This document shows, piece by piece, positions 33,099 through 43,793 of a DNA stretch of 64,000 bases; within the stretch, counting starts at the first letter, position 1, and the number at the start of each line of letters is the position of its first letter. The notes under the pieces were generated by a model. That model did not search any database and had not been told where the DNA came from. It saw only the letters and a program-made list of their open reading frames with translations. A program made the position numbers and the translations under genes. Source of the DNA: Gonatopus flavifemur (lineage: Eukaryota > Arthropoda > Insecta > Hymenoptera > Dryinidae); assembly GCA_018340375.1 (NCBI GenBank), contig JAFFJZ010000016.1, positions 6,517,372 through 6,581,371 on the forward strand. The letters run 5' to 3'.

Positions 33099-33886
33099 TC
33101 AAAACAGTGTATATGTAACAACTGAGAACATTAGCTGGAACGAGGAAAGAAAGTTCGTATTCACCCATTATTCAGCGCAAACAAACCAAATCTATGTCGA
33201 GAACTAAAACCCATCAATTTTGTGTAACAACTTCAAAGACGCAGCTTTCAATGCTGCAAGGCACTCACAGCCATTACAAAATATTAACCAGTGAAAGTCC
33301 CTTCGTATCCAGATATAAGTAATAAACCTTGGTATGATGAAGAATGTACCATCGAGAAAAGGAATATCAGAAAATTATACAATATTTATGAAGAAAGTAT
33401 TGATAGAACGGACTCAGAAGTTCATTTACATTGTAAAAAAAGATATAAAGACCTAATAACTAGTAAAAAGGGAAGATATCAGCAAAATGTAATTAACCCT
33501 CAGTTACCACACGTATTTTCGCATGTTTTCATTAACCTTTCGTTGTGGTTTGCAATCAACGGAATGAAGTTTTTTCCATGATCAGAGATGTACTATTGGT
33601 CTTGAACTTGATCCTCGTTCTGGTTTCAAATCATACCTCTTCATCCCTATGGACGGAAGATCAGATTTTCGAAAATCTTTTGTCCCCTTTAGACCCCCGT
33701 GGGGTAACTGAGGGTTAGAACAATGTCAAATGTGAAAGATAGCAAGGAATTCTGGCACACAGTCAAATCTTTGTACTACAAGAAATACTCACAGAATCCT
33801 ATTGAGTTGCAAGTGTGGGAAACGTATTTCGGTGATATTTTCTCTAGATCTATAGATATAGAATTGAATTTTCGTGGTGTGTCTCA
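33099..33886 (+). pseudogene. Central part of the old LINE between endonuclease and RT
   Basis: In pieces: VYVTTENISWNEERKF (about 33108 onward), NKPWYDEECTIEKRNIRKLY (33315-33375), then, after the piggyBac-type MITE, SKEFWHTVKSLYYKKYSQNP and WETYFGDIFSRSI. These are the usual WW/xDEEC and EFW motifs between the endonuclease and fingers of LINE ORF2. Interrupted by stops; ends at the RTE insertion. Confidence 0.65.
33497..33714. mobile_element. piggyBac-type MITE
   Basis: The left TTAA-CCCTCAGTTACC and right GGTAACTGAGGG-TTAG give a 12-bp terminal inverted repeat at a TTAA target with one copy mutated to TTAG. TTAA targets and CCC tips are typical of piggyBac. No coding capacity. Confidence 0.7.
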
Positions 33887-36800
33887 CCTCCCCGTGGGAT
33901 GATTGCGGGTCTTCCAGGGGGATATTCTTGATACCTGTCCTTGATATCCTTCTTATCCATCCTTGGTAGTATCTGCTTCCTTTACGTGGTGGGGAGGATA
34001 AGTATCTCAGATTTGGGTCTCTTTTTCGGGTGGAATAAACTACTCGAGAGGGAGAATACAAACTGAGAGAAACTAAATCATCCCAACGCCAGGAACATCG
34101 GCAGAAACGGAGGGAAAGCAAGGGGAAACTACCTTCCTTGACATCTTTCAATATTCCCGAGGAAATGAAATCTTTTCTCCAAACCTGGAATTTCGAATTT
34201 TGATTTATTGAAAAAAAAGCAACAGCAACAACATGATGGCGTCCTCTCAAGTGAAATATTCCGGAGGTAAAATAGCCTTCCGTTCAGATCTCCGGGTGGA
34301 GGCTGCTCGAGAGAACCTCATCAAACAAGATAGGGACCCAAAGAAGATAGGGAAGAAAGAGAACATTCTTCGAGTCGAAGCGTGTAATGTTAGATCACTG
34401 AGACAAACAGGAAAATTAGAAAATTTGAAACTGGAAATGAAGAGGTTGGGTATCGATGTAATGGGAATTAGTGAAATGGGATGGCCGCAAGAAGGGGATT
34501 TCTGGAGTGGGGATTATAGAATCATTCACACAGGATCAAAGAATGGTCAAGCAGGTGGGGGAATTATAATGCATAAGAGGGTAGGGAATAGGATAGAAAA
34601 TTATTTGCAACATAGCGAACGCGTAATGATGGTCAGAGTTAGGACGAAACCGGTAGACACTGTTATAGTCCAAGTATACATGCCTACATCTGCATACTCA
34701 GAGGAGGATATCGAAAAAACGTACGATGAAATAGAAGAAGTGATAGAATATGTAAAGGGAGAAGAAAATTCAATGATCATAGGCGACTGGAATGCGGTAG
34801 TAGGGCAAGGAGAAGAGGCCAACATAATAGGAGATTTTGCGTTAGGAAAAAGGAATGAGAGAGGACAACGTTTAATCGAATTCTGTGAGAGTCATAAAAT
34901 GGTTATTACCAACACATTATTCAAAAATCATCCAAGAAGAATTTATACTTGGAAAATGCCAGGAGATACAGCAAGATATCAAATTGATTACATATTAGTA
35001 GAACAAAGATTTAGAAACCAAGTGAAAAGCTGTAAAACTCATCCAGGCGCGAATATAGATAGTGATCACAATATGTTGCTGATGAAATGTTCTCTGAAAT
35101 TCAAAGCTCTGGAGAAGAGAAGGAAAATGCAAAAAAGATGGAATTTGAAGAATCTCAAACAAGGAAAAACACAGGACGCATTCAAAGCGATGTTGGACGA
35201 AAAATTGGAGGATCGACAAGAGAAAGACTTGGAAATAGAGAGTAGATGGACAAATATGAAGAGGAACATAGACCAATGTGCGGATGAAATTTTGAAGAAC
35301 CATGGGATAGAGCCTAAGAAACCATGGATAACAGAAGAAATTCTCGATTTAATTAATGAAAGGAGGAAATACAAGAATGAGAATAGTGAACAAGATCAGC
35401 AGACATACAAGGCACTGAGGAATAAAATAATCAGAGAATCAAGGAAAGCAAAAGGACAATGGTTGGAGGGGAAATGTCAAGATATAGAAGTGAGATTACA
35501 TTTAGGAAAAATTGATGAGGCATATAGAATTGTTAAGAGATTTTTTGGACAAATGATATCTAGAAGCAGTAAGATTAAAAATTCTCTAGGGAGACAATTG
35601 ATAAGAACGGAGGAAAAAATAGAACAATGGATTAATCATTTAGAAGATCTGCATAAAGGAGGCGATAATATGGGATTCTTAGAGAGGGAGGAAGATGTCG
35701 ATGAAGAAGAATTGGGAGATTCAATTTTGAGATCAGAATTCGACAGGGCTTTGAAAGCATTGAAGAATAATAAAGCGCCATGGACAGATGGCATAAGTGC
35801 GGACCTTATCAAAGCCTCCAGTCAGGGAACTCGTGACGCACTGTTTGAATTGGTTAGAGATATGTACGAAATAGGCGAAGTACCGAAAGATTTCCAGAAG
35901 AATAAAATTGTCACCATTCCAAAAAAACAAAGAGCAGACAAATGCGAGAACTACAGAACGATTAGTTTAACTTCACATGCTTCGAAAATACTGACAAAAA
36001 TCATATACAGGAGAATAGAGAATAAAATAGAGAGTAGATTAGCAGAAGATCAGTTCGGTTTCAGGAAAAATAGGGGAACGCGAGAAGCAATATCAGCACT
36101 GAGAACAGTAGTAGGGAAAAGTCTGGAGTTGAAAAAGTCTGTGTATATAGGTTTTGTAGATATACAAAAAGCATTCGATAATGTTGATTGTGAGAAGATG
36201 TTTACGATTCTGAAAAAGGTAGGGATTAATTTCAGGGATAGGAGAATAATATATGAATTATATAAGAATCAAACCGTAATAATAGAAATAGAGGGTCAAA
36301 AAGGAGAAGCACGGATTAGAAGAGGGGTGAGACAAGGATGCTCACTATCGCCATTGATTTTCAATTTGTATATAGAAGAAGCGATGAACGAAGTGAAGGA
36401 ACAAGTGCAATTGAAATTACAGATTAAAGGTGAAAATGTGAGCATGTTGAGATTTGCGAATGACATAGCTATATTAGCTACGAGTAGTGCTGAGTTAGAA
36501 AATACTCTCATCACTATGAGAAGAATATTACTAGACGAATATTGTATGAATATAAATAAGGACAAAACAAAATTCATGATTTGTACAACAGCGAAAACAT
36601 CAAGAAGAACGAAAATCAAAATAGATACCGAGACAATTGAACAGGTGAAAGAATTCAAATATCTAGGAAGCATAATCACAGAAAACGGTAAAAGCGAAAG
36701 AGATATAAGAGCAAGAATAGCACAAGGGAAACAGGCTTTCCACCACAAGAAACAGTTACTATGTTCGAAGAATATTAGCTTAGCAGTAAGGAAGAAATTC

Positions 36801-37242
36801 TTGAAGAGTTACGTTTGGAGCACAGCTTTATATGGTTGCGAAACTTGGACAATTGGAAAAACGGACCAACGAAGACTTGAAGTTTTCGAAATGTGGTGTT
36901 ATAGGAAGATGCTGAGAATGAAGTGGATAGAGAAAGTAAGAAATGAAGAAGTACTTGAGAAGGTAAATGAAAAAAGAAGTCTCTTGAGACAGGTCGTGAA
37001 AAGAAGAAGTAATCTGATAGGACACACATTGAGGCATGATAGCTTATTGAAAACAATATTGGAAGAGAAAATGAACGGTAAAAAACGAAGAGGTAGACCT
37101 AGATTGAGTTATATGAAGCAAATTATACAAGATAAGGGTTGTCGTAGATATGCAGAAATTAAGCGGTTAGCGGATAATAGACAGGGTTGGAGGATTCCAT
37201 CAAACCAGTCATAAGACTGATTACTTCATGATGATGATGATG
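33887..37242 (+). mobile_element. Full-length RTE-type LINE
   Basis: 3356 bp from CCTCCCCGTGGGATGATTGC to a (GAT)n tail (37229-37242), flanked by the 11-bp direct repeat GGTGTGTCTCA (33876-33886 and 37243-37253). One large ORF with APE endonuclease and RT, a short 5' leader, and a trinucleotide-repeat 3' end are the usual RTE design. It sits in the RT-side of the older LINE, and the older frame rejoins exactly when this element and one target copy are ignored. A perfect target duplication and intact ORF mean a recent insertion. Confidence 0.92.
34233..37214 (+). CDS. RTE-type LINE polyprotein: endonuclease and reverse transcriptase
   Basis: 993 codons, no stop. Start is the first of two adjacent ATGs. 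The APE-type endonuclease (about 45-290) has RVEACNVRSLRQ, GISEMGWP, IIGDWNAVVG and DSDHNMLL, so its core residues are present. A coiled, charged linker follows. The RT (about 510-790) has D643 in GFVDIQKAFDNV and RRGVRQGCSLSPLIFNLYIE, then RFANDIAILA at about 740-749. The last normally reads ADD: N743 (AAT) replaces the first Asp of the pair, and W517 in KAPWTDG replaces the usual Gly. The C-terminus has YGCETWTI and RRRGRPR, typical of RTE. RT normally copies the element at the nicked target. With N743 the polymerase is probably dead although the frame is intact; the endonuclease may still work. Confidence 0.9.
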   Translation: MMASSQVKYSGGKIAFRSDLRVEAARENLIKQDRDPKKIGKKENILRVEACNVRSLRQTGKLENLKLEMKRLGIDVMGISEMGWPQEGDFWSGDYRIIHTGSKNGQAGGGIIMHKRVGNRIENYLQHSERVMMVRVRTKPVDTVIVQVYMPTSAYSEEDIEKTYDEIEEVIEYVKGEENSMIIGDWNAVVGQGEEANIIGDFALGKRNERGQRLIEFCESHKMVITNTLFKNHPRRIYTWKMPGDTARYQIDYILVEQRFRNQVKSCKTHPGANIDSDHNMLLMKCSLKFKALEKRRKMQKRWNLKNLKQGKTQDAFKAMLDEKLEDRQEKDLEIESRWTNMKRNIDQCADEILKNHGIEPKKPWITEEILDLINERRKYKNENSEQDQQTYKALRNKIIRESRKAKGQWLEGKCQDIEVRLHLGKIDEAYRIVKRFFGQMISRSSKIKNSLGRQLIRTEEKIEQWINHLEDLHKGGDNMGFLEREEDVDEEELGDSILRSEFDRALKALKNNKAPWTDGISADLIKASSQGTRDALFELVRDMYEIGEVPKDFQKNKIVTIPKKQRADKCENYRTISLTSHASKILTKIIYRRIENKIESRLAEDQFGFRKNRGTREAISALRTVVGKSLELKKSVYIGFVDIQKAFDNVDCEKMFTILKKVGINFRDRRIIYELYKNQTVIIEIEGQKGEARIRRGVRQGCSLSPLIFNLYIEEAMNEVKEQVQLKLQIKGENVSMLRFANDIAILATSSAELENTLITMRRILLDEYCMNINKDKTKFMICTTAKTSRRTKIKIDTETIEQVKEFKYLGSIITENGKSERDIRARIAQGKQAFHHKKQLLCSKNISLAVRKKFLKSYVWSTALYGCETWTIGKTDQRRLEVFEMWCYRKMLRMKWIEKVRNEEVLEKVNEKRSLLRQVVKRRSNLIGHTLRHDSLLKTILEEKMNGKKRRGRPRLSYMKQIIQDKGCRRYAEIKRLADNRQGWRIPSNQS

Positions 37243-39160
37243 GTGTGTCTCAATCCATATTGGATGCCGACATAACGTTATTAGAATTGCAAACAAGCAT
37301 AAGAAAAATGAGAATAAACGAAATTCCAGGTCCAGATAAAATACCTAACGAAGTCCTGAAAAATCTCCCGGCAAACTGGGAACATTATTTGCTAAATTTA
37401 TTCGACAAAATACTGAACCTAAAACGTACCCCAGAAGCATGGTCTGGAATTGAATCAAAACTTATCTATAAGAAGAAGGATCCACTTGATCCAAGTAATT
37501 ACAGACCAATTGCATTTATCAATACCATAACCAAAGTATTCACACAAATTTCGAATAACAGACTGACTCTTTGGGCAGATTCAAATAAAATCTTGCCGGA
37601 AGAGCAATCGGGATTCCGAAAACAGAGAAGTTGCCAGGATAACATTTTTGTACTGAATGCATTAATAACATTGAATATCGTGAAAAAAAGGAATCATGTA
37701 TTCGGAATATTCGTAGATCTGAAAAGCGCCTTTGATTCAGTCAATCGGCAAAAATTATGGACAAAACTACATACAACCGGGGTTAATAGTAAAATCCTCA
37801 CAATATTATCGAGGTTTTATGATTCATCTAGGATGCGAATTAATATTAATGGTCAGTTATCAAGAAATATGAAAATTACTAAAGGAGTTCTCCAAGGTGA
37901 AACTCTCAGCTCGTTGCCATCTGCTCTCTTTCTTCACGATATCATCCAATTCATTGAAGCTAATGGCGCCAAAGGCCTCAAACTTCCAACCAGAGAACCG
38001 ATCTTGCTTATGTTCGCAGACGACATTGTTATCCTGGCCAACACAGTCTGGGATGCACAAATGAACCTGGATATTTTCAAAAAGTATCGGGAAGAAAACC
38101 TATTGAATTTGAATACAGAAAAAACTAAGGTTATTCTATTTCATAGACCACCACAAAGAAAAAAAATCAAGAAACTCAAATGGGGAGATGTTCCCATAGA
38201 ATATTGTAACGGATATTGTTACTTAGGTGTCATTTCCTCATCTTCGGGTAAATTTCTTAATGCAACAAATAGTTTCATTACCAGAGCTCGTATTGCAGCA
38301 AACAACTTGAGGAGAATCATCACAAACTCCAAATGTAATTCTTGGAATGCCATACTCAAAATGTTAAGAGCCATGGTAATATCAACTCTTCTTTACTCCG
38401 CAGAAAAAAAAATGAAAAAAAGGTTGAAAAAATACAATGTCAATTTATTGAGAACCTATTCCTGTTATATGGATTCACACCCGAGCATTATATTAGAGTT
38501 GAAGTTGGTTTGAAGACAATTGGCTCAATTGTATTCAAATCCATGTTGACTTGGTGGAAAAAATTACTCGCCATGCCAGTTGACAAATTACCTAAACTTG
38601 CATACTTACACCTTATGGATAGTAGTGGACAACAGCGCGATATAAAACAATTACAACAATACAATTGGGCCAACTACCTACAAACAATGCTCGTAAGAGA
38701 GGGTGCAGCTGATATATGGAATAGACAAGAATTGACAAAGGCGGATATAAATGTAGTCACGATCAAATGGAAAAACAATGACCTTGGTATTGACCTGAAA
38801 AGAACTTGTGAGAGCCAATATAATCCCAACTTTTGAAACATGAGTAGTCTAAGCTTGGGCGAACATTATTTGAAGGAGAATTTGCTATTTGTTAAACGAA
38901 GAGTTTTAGTTCAACTGAGGCTTGCGAACCAACAAGAAACTTACATGTACATTAATAAGTCATCTTACATTATCAATCATGAAGAGATATGTTCACTATG
39001 TAATCTCGGCGAACCCGAAACCTGGGAACATTTGATCTTCTCATGTCCTATGTACAGACCGCTGAGAGAGCATTGGATCTGCACCAGGAACTTGGAGAAT
39101 GCGAATCTAATATATCTACTGACTGAATATGCTGAAACTAAAAGCGGAATTAGTAATATA
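37243..39160 (+). pseudogene. RT and C-terminal zinc-knuckle region of the old LINE
   Basis: Open to 38513: GPDKIPNEVLKNL, NYRPIAFINTITKVF, EEQSGFRKQRSCQDN, FVDLKSAFDSVNR, GVLQGETLSS and LMFADDIVILA (38012-38025, both Asp present). A frameshift near 38400 moves the sequence to another phase, which continues with a TGA at 38834-38836 to the mariner insertion. It includes CSLCNLGEPETWEHLIFSCP, the Cys/His knuckle near the LINE C-terminus. The RT domain is thus nearly complete but cannot be translated as one protein. It serves as the host sequence for the RTE and DD41D insertions. Confidence 0.85.
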
Positions 39161-41192
39161 CAGGGTGGGGCATTCAAAGTGTCGCGGGCGTTTTTTCCAA
39201 AAATAAAATGAGATACGAGAAAATTTTTCGGACAAAAATTGTAGGGTATCGAGGGGGACATCCGATGGTGGCCTTGGCTTTGACCTCAAATCTCATCTTC
39301 AAGGGCATTCTGAGGTCAACTCTTGTTTTTTAAATAGCATCTCATATTTTTTACTGCAGATTTGGATTCTAGGTCAAAAACCAAGAAACTTTTGTCTGAA
39401 CCATTTTCCTGAAATCCGCAAAGATGGCGCTCTAATCGATATTGTTCCATACTGAATCTGACATTAGAATAACTCGAAAACGAAGAGTCTTGGAGGAGAA
39501 TGTTTCGGACAAAAGTTGTCTGATTCCAAGGGGGACCCCTTGAACTGAAACGGAGGTGATGGGGTATAACAGACAAAACACAACACATTTCAATTGTCTA
39601 CATCACTTGGATAATTTTAATGCAGTAGATGCTCAAAATGATGGCCTTCGACTTCAATACACATTTCAAAACGTTTTACAAAAGATTGCTGAACTCGTGC
39701 TAAAATATCTTCATTGATGCTCGCGCATGCATTGATGATTCGTTGACGCATATTCTCAGGTGTAGTCAGTGCTTGTTGATAAACTGTATCTTTTATGTAT
39801 CCCCATAAAAAAAAATCTGGAGAAGTAAGATCCGGAGAACGGGCAGGCCAATGAACTGGTCCACGACGTCCTATCCATCGTCCAGGATAATCTCTGTCCA
39901 ATATTTCTCGAGCTGTGACTGCATAATGGGATGGACAACCATCGTGTTGATCCCACATATTCAATCGTTCCTGAATAGGTATGTCTTCAAGTAATGTTGG
40001 AAGTACTTGATCTAAGAAATGTCTGTACTTCTCTCCATTTAGCGTATCTGCAATGAAGTACGGTCCAATTACTCGAGATCGAAAAATACCACACCAAACA
40101 TTCACAGCCCATTGTCTTCGATGCTCTACTTGACGTAACCATCTTGGATTTTCTGTCGCCCAGTAATGCATATTATGTCGATTTACTTGACCATGATTGG
40201 TGAACGTCGACTCATCAGAAAATAATATGTTGATGAAGTTGTTATTGTGCATTTGCGCTAGACCCCATCGACAAAACTGTACACGATTTTCGAAATCATC
40301 ACCGTGAAGGTCTTGATGCAAACAAATGTGATACGGATGGAATTTGTGACGTTTCAGTATTCGAAGAACACTTCTTCGAGAAATTCCCGAATGGAGTTCA
40401 ATTTCACGAGAGCTCACGTGTGGATTATTGGCTACTGCAGCTGGTATATTAACTTCCGCATTTTCTCCGCTAACAGTTCTCATTCGATGTCGTTTTTCCC
40501 TTGTAACACTTCCCGTTTCTGAGAATAATTTTGTAATGCGTTGAAAATACCTAATGGATGGCGTTGTTCTTTCAGGAAATCGTTCTGCATATAAGTCATA
40601 TGCTTGTCTGGGGTTCTTATGCACTTCACCGTAAATGTAGATCATATCGATCTTTTCAGAAACCGTGTATCGGATATCCATGATTTCCAATTTGTCATAA
40701 ACCAAGTAATAATCAAATGTAACCGACAAACTGACTTTCAAAATCGTGAATTTCCACTGAACCCCGTCGTTTGTTTACATCGCGTGAGCTCTGAATGGTG
40801 GTAATGTAGACGATTGAAATGTGTTGTGTATTGACAACTTTTGTACGAAACATTCTTTTGCAAGACCCTTCGTTTTCGAGTTATTCGAATGTCAGATTCA
40901 AAATGGAACAATATCGATTAGAGCGCCATTTTTGCGGATTTCAGGAAAATGGTTCAGACAAAAGTTTCTTGGTTTTTGACCTAGAATCCAAATCTGCAGT
41001 AAAAAATATGAGATGCTACTTAAAAAACAAGAGTTGATCTCAGAATGCCCTTGAAGATGAGATTTGAGGTCAAAGCCAAGGCCACCATCGGATGTCCCCC
41101 TCGGTACCCTACAACTTTTGTCCGAAAAATTTTCTCGTATCTCACTTTATTTTTGGAAAAAACGCCCGCGACACTTTAAATGCCCCACCCTG
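39161..41192 (-). mobile_element. DD41D mariner-type transposon, copy 2, complete
   Basis: 2032 bp, exactly the length of copy 1, in the opposite orientation, with TA on each side (39159-39160, 41193-41194). Tips CAGGGTGGGGCATT. Long unequal terminal inverted repeats (about 39161-39603 and 40800-41192) are as in copy 1. It is inserted between the zinc-knuckle region and the 3' tail of the old LINE. The transposase is intact. Confidence 0.9.
39617..40681 (-). CDS. DD41D mariner transposase, intact (copy 2)
   Basis: 354 codons on the minus strand from the ATG at 40679-40681. Same architecture as copy 1: two HTH segments, then the DDE/D core with LFSDEST, DQHDGCPSHY and SPDLTSPDFFLWG, all three Asp present, with 41 residues between the second and third. 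It differs from copy 1 by about ten residues spread over the protein (for example APTT/ALTT, SARV/LARV, RSEM/RFEM), none in the catalytic motifs. There is no stop or frameshift. It would act on the ends of both copies, and its presence means either could be mobilised. Confidence 0.9.
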   Translation of the reverse strand: MDIRYTVSEKIDMIYIYGEVHKNPRQAYDLYAERFPERTTPSIRYFQRITKLFSETGSVTREKRHRMRTVSGENAEVNIPAAVANNPHVSSREIELHSGISRRSVLRILKRHKFHPYHICLHQDLHGDDFENRVQFCRWGLAQMHNNNFINILFSDESTFTNHGQVNRHNMHYWATENPRWLRQVEHRRQWAVNVWCGIFRSRVIGPYFIADTLNGEKYRHFLDQVLPTLLEDIPIQERLNMWDQHDGCPSHYAVTAREILDRDYPGRWIGRRGPVHWPARSPDLTSPDFFLWGYIKDTVYQQALTTPENMRQRIINACASINEDILARVQQSFVKRFEMCIEVEGHHFEHLLH

Positions 41193-41455
41193 TATACTAT
41201 TACATCAACAACATATTGAAAGTTAGATCATTCCTGCGTAATGGATAAGAAGATATCAACTAGAATAAGTATAAATATGTATTTGGAATGAAGATTTGTA
41301 GATGCGTTACATAAACGAACTATCGACATAATTTGAATGTAGAAACCATGCAACTCAATCATCATCAATCATTACCGTACTTTTGTACTGAGTACTTTTT
41401 GTATAAGCTGGAGCTCAATCACAAATGAAGAATTGAATTGAATTGAATTGAATTC
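41193..41455 (+). repeat. 3' untranslated tail of the old LINE with ATTGA repeat
   Basis: Continues the LINE after the mariner and ends in about four units of ATTGA/GAATT (41431-41455). Short tandem repeats at the 3' end are typical of several non-LTR clades. The exact LINE end is inferred from this run. Confidence 0.5.
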
Positions 41456-42333
41456 TGAAAATCTCTGAGAATATTCTGACTATTCCTGGAAAACTCTCGA
41501 AATTGGGATTTCCACGACGGCTGTATGTCACTTACCATCATGATCATCAGGTAGCGTTGGAATAAAATGAAGAAAAGACAGGAGCGCTGTGGGTATAACA
41601 CAAGTTTTTGCATCGGATGCACTTGACCAATTGACCAATTATTACGCAGACTGTTTAGAATCAACGTGACGAAAATTGAGCAGATATAAAAGTATCCTGA
41701 TTATAGAAATTGTTGTCAAATAACTACAGGTCAACCTGACTGATATGACTGGAGATACAATTAATTCTAAATATTTTCTTCCAAAGTTCTACCTCGCCAG
41801 ATGTTACATTCAAGCTGGATCACATTTCTATTCTTACAAACTTTTATTTTCATCCTTCATTACCTTCATTTCCAAATGATTCAATCCTCGAATATCATGA
41901 ATATCAGTCACAAATAAATATAATCTTATTCAACCACCCATTTTTCTCCTCATTTCAACATATATTTAATGATGAGGATTTGTGGGAGTGGAAATATGTG
42001 AGAATAGATATCCATCAACAGTGATATGTAGGCAAGAATTATCTGGAAATTAAGATGATTGAGAATACAGATCTCTGATGGAAAATGTTGAATTGAAAAT
42101 CGAGTATTTGAGAGGAAGAATATTTTGGAGTATTATAAAAGCAATAATTTTACATGCTCATCAAGTGACAATTCGATTACTATAATCTTCTATAGGTGAT
42201 TTCGAAGAACATAGTATACGTTTATAATACCCCAACCGACTAAATATTCTTGGAGAATTTTTCAAAATGATTTTGATGGATATTTCACAAAATTCCGAAA
42301 AATTTCTTGTACAGTACTGGAAAATGCTCTTGA
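41456..42333. other. AT-rich region with dispersed repeat blocks
   Basis: No gene. Blocks at about 41708-41860, 41955-42010 and 42018-42136 recur, diverged, further right (see the mosaic repeat entry). Confidence 0.5.
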
Positions 42334-43793
42334 CCCTTCGTGTCCAAATGTATCACCTGTGATACGTCCACTTCGGAGAGATTTAAAAAATGTATAAATC
42401 GATGAGGTTAGGTCCTAATCAGTATAGGTTCCTTCTTTGCACTCTAGAGTGAGCTAAGTCAATGAACACATGAATTAATTTGCTTGTTTTTTAACCATAA
42501 TATTTCGTATAGTGATTGCGTCTCGCGAGAAAGTGCGAGCAGTGATATTTCGGAATTTTACAAAGGGAATAAAAGTAAGTAAAAACTATTTGAGAACAAA
42601 TTCATCGATCCGTGAAATTGATTCAAAGCTAGAAAATTCGAGTATGCATGTAACAATTGATTTTTGAGCAAAATTCTGCGACTGACATCACTTGTGATAT
42701 GAGTGTCTCCTGTGTAACCTGTGATACGTCAGGACTCAGATGTTATATTTCGTCGGTGACATGATGAAACGTAACAAGTTTTATCATTTCACAGATTCTG
42801 AAGGAATCAAAACGTAATAAGTCATTGAATTGTTAATCTCAATCCTTGATGGTTTTTCTAAGCGTTTCGGTTAATTTTACATATCATCCTTCATTTTTTG
42901 CCGGAGAAACGACAAAATTTGTCTTCCACAATTTATGGAGTACAGCCAGAAACTCACTCGCTCCGTTGGTGTAAGGAAGAGAAAAGAAGAACGCTCATCG
43001 TTTGTCCTCATATTGTCGCTGCATACAATAAGGGAATGCGTGGTGTTGACCAAAACAATCATCTGATCTCACTCTACAGGATTAGCACGAAGAGTCATCG
43101 CTGGTACGTCCCTTTTTTCTTTCACCTCATCGACTTATGCATCGCGAATGCCTGAATTTTATATCGAAGAGAGGTACCAAAAGGTACCGAAGCAATGTAT
43201 CTGAAAACATTTCGGTGGAATGTTGGCGAAGGCCTCATCAAGGTTTCTAAGAACAAATGTGGATGACCAAGCAACGAGGTAATACCTTCGACCGAAAAAA
43301 TTCGAACATCACGAGCTCCAAGACCTCAGGATTTGATTCAATATGGCAATATCAATCACTAGGCTATTTTCACAGAAAAAAGGAACCGTTGTCAGTTTTG
43401 TGCAAGTGGATTGACGAAAGTGGAGTGCACAAAATGTGAAATTTTCTTGTGTCAATCTGACAAAAGGAATTGCTTTTATGAATTTCATCATAAATAGGTT
43501 CCGCTGCTTACGGACTTCATCTTTGATGTTCTGTTTTTTTTCCTGATGCGCGTGTTTTATATGTGTAAAGGCGGCATGAAAATAAATATTCAGCCCTTCT
43601 CAACAGATGTTGAAATTTTGTTATTTTATATCCCCAGAGTCATATTATATCCCTAGATACATTCAGGAAATCCTATTTACTAAGGAATATTTTCAAATAT
43701 AATGCAATTTCCTCACAATTTGACATATTTCCACGAAGGATTACGGAGGGAATAATTTTCACTCAAGCAGAAAGGGGTGCAGGATTCAAAGGG
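42334..43793 (+). mobile_element. piggyBac-type element, internally deleted and decayed
   Basis: The right end GGATTCAAAGGG-TTAA (43782-43797) is a typical piggyBac tip; a partly matching left tip, TTGA-CCCTTCGTGTCC, starts at 42330. Between them are the C-terminal part of a piggyBac transposase and two copies of ACCTGTGATACGTC (about 42354, 42715) that may be subterminal motifs. At 1.46 kb it is shorter than an autonomous piggyBac, so most of the N-terminal coding part is missing. The right end is better supported than the left. Confidence 0.5.
42898..43495 (+). pseudogene. piggyBac transposase, C-terminal fragment
   Basis: IVCPHIVAAYNKGMRGVDQNN and HRWYVPFFFHLIDLCIANA are the family's YNxxMGGVDxxD (third catalytic Asp) and WW..FFHLLD..NA motifs. 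A TGA at 43153-43155 stands where Trp is normal, and the frame continues as ILYREEVPK. After further stops a cysteine-rich stretch (CQFCASGLTKVECTKCEIFLC, split over 43391-43450) matches the C-terminal zinc-binding domain that reads the element ends. The first two catalytic Asp residues are not found. It is non-functional. Confidence 0.8.

Larger units (their letters stand above)
27382..41455 (+). mobile_element. Old LINE split by four insertions
   Basis: The parts read in order and strand as one non-LTR retrotransposon: ORF1-like piece (27382-27777), endonuclease (27747-28472), linker (33099-33496 and 33715-33886), reverse transcriptase and C-terminal zinc knuckle (37243-39160) and 3' tail (41193-41455). 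The interruptions are a DNA transposon at 28473-33098, a piggyBac-type MITE at 33497-33714, an RTE LINE at 33887-37242 and a DD41D mariner at 39161-41192. Across the RTE insertion the reading frame joins exactly after removal of one target copy. The clade is uncertain (Jockey/CR1-like layout). Confidence 0.8.

Noticed and set aside
32668..33168. Tyr/Met-rich open frames on both strands
   Set aside because: Translations of CATATATG repeats at the end of the DNA transposon.
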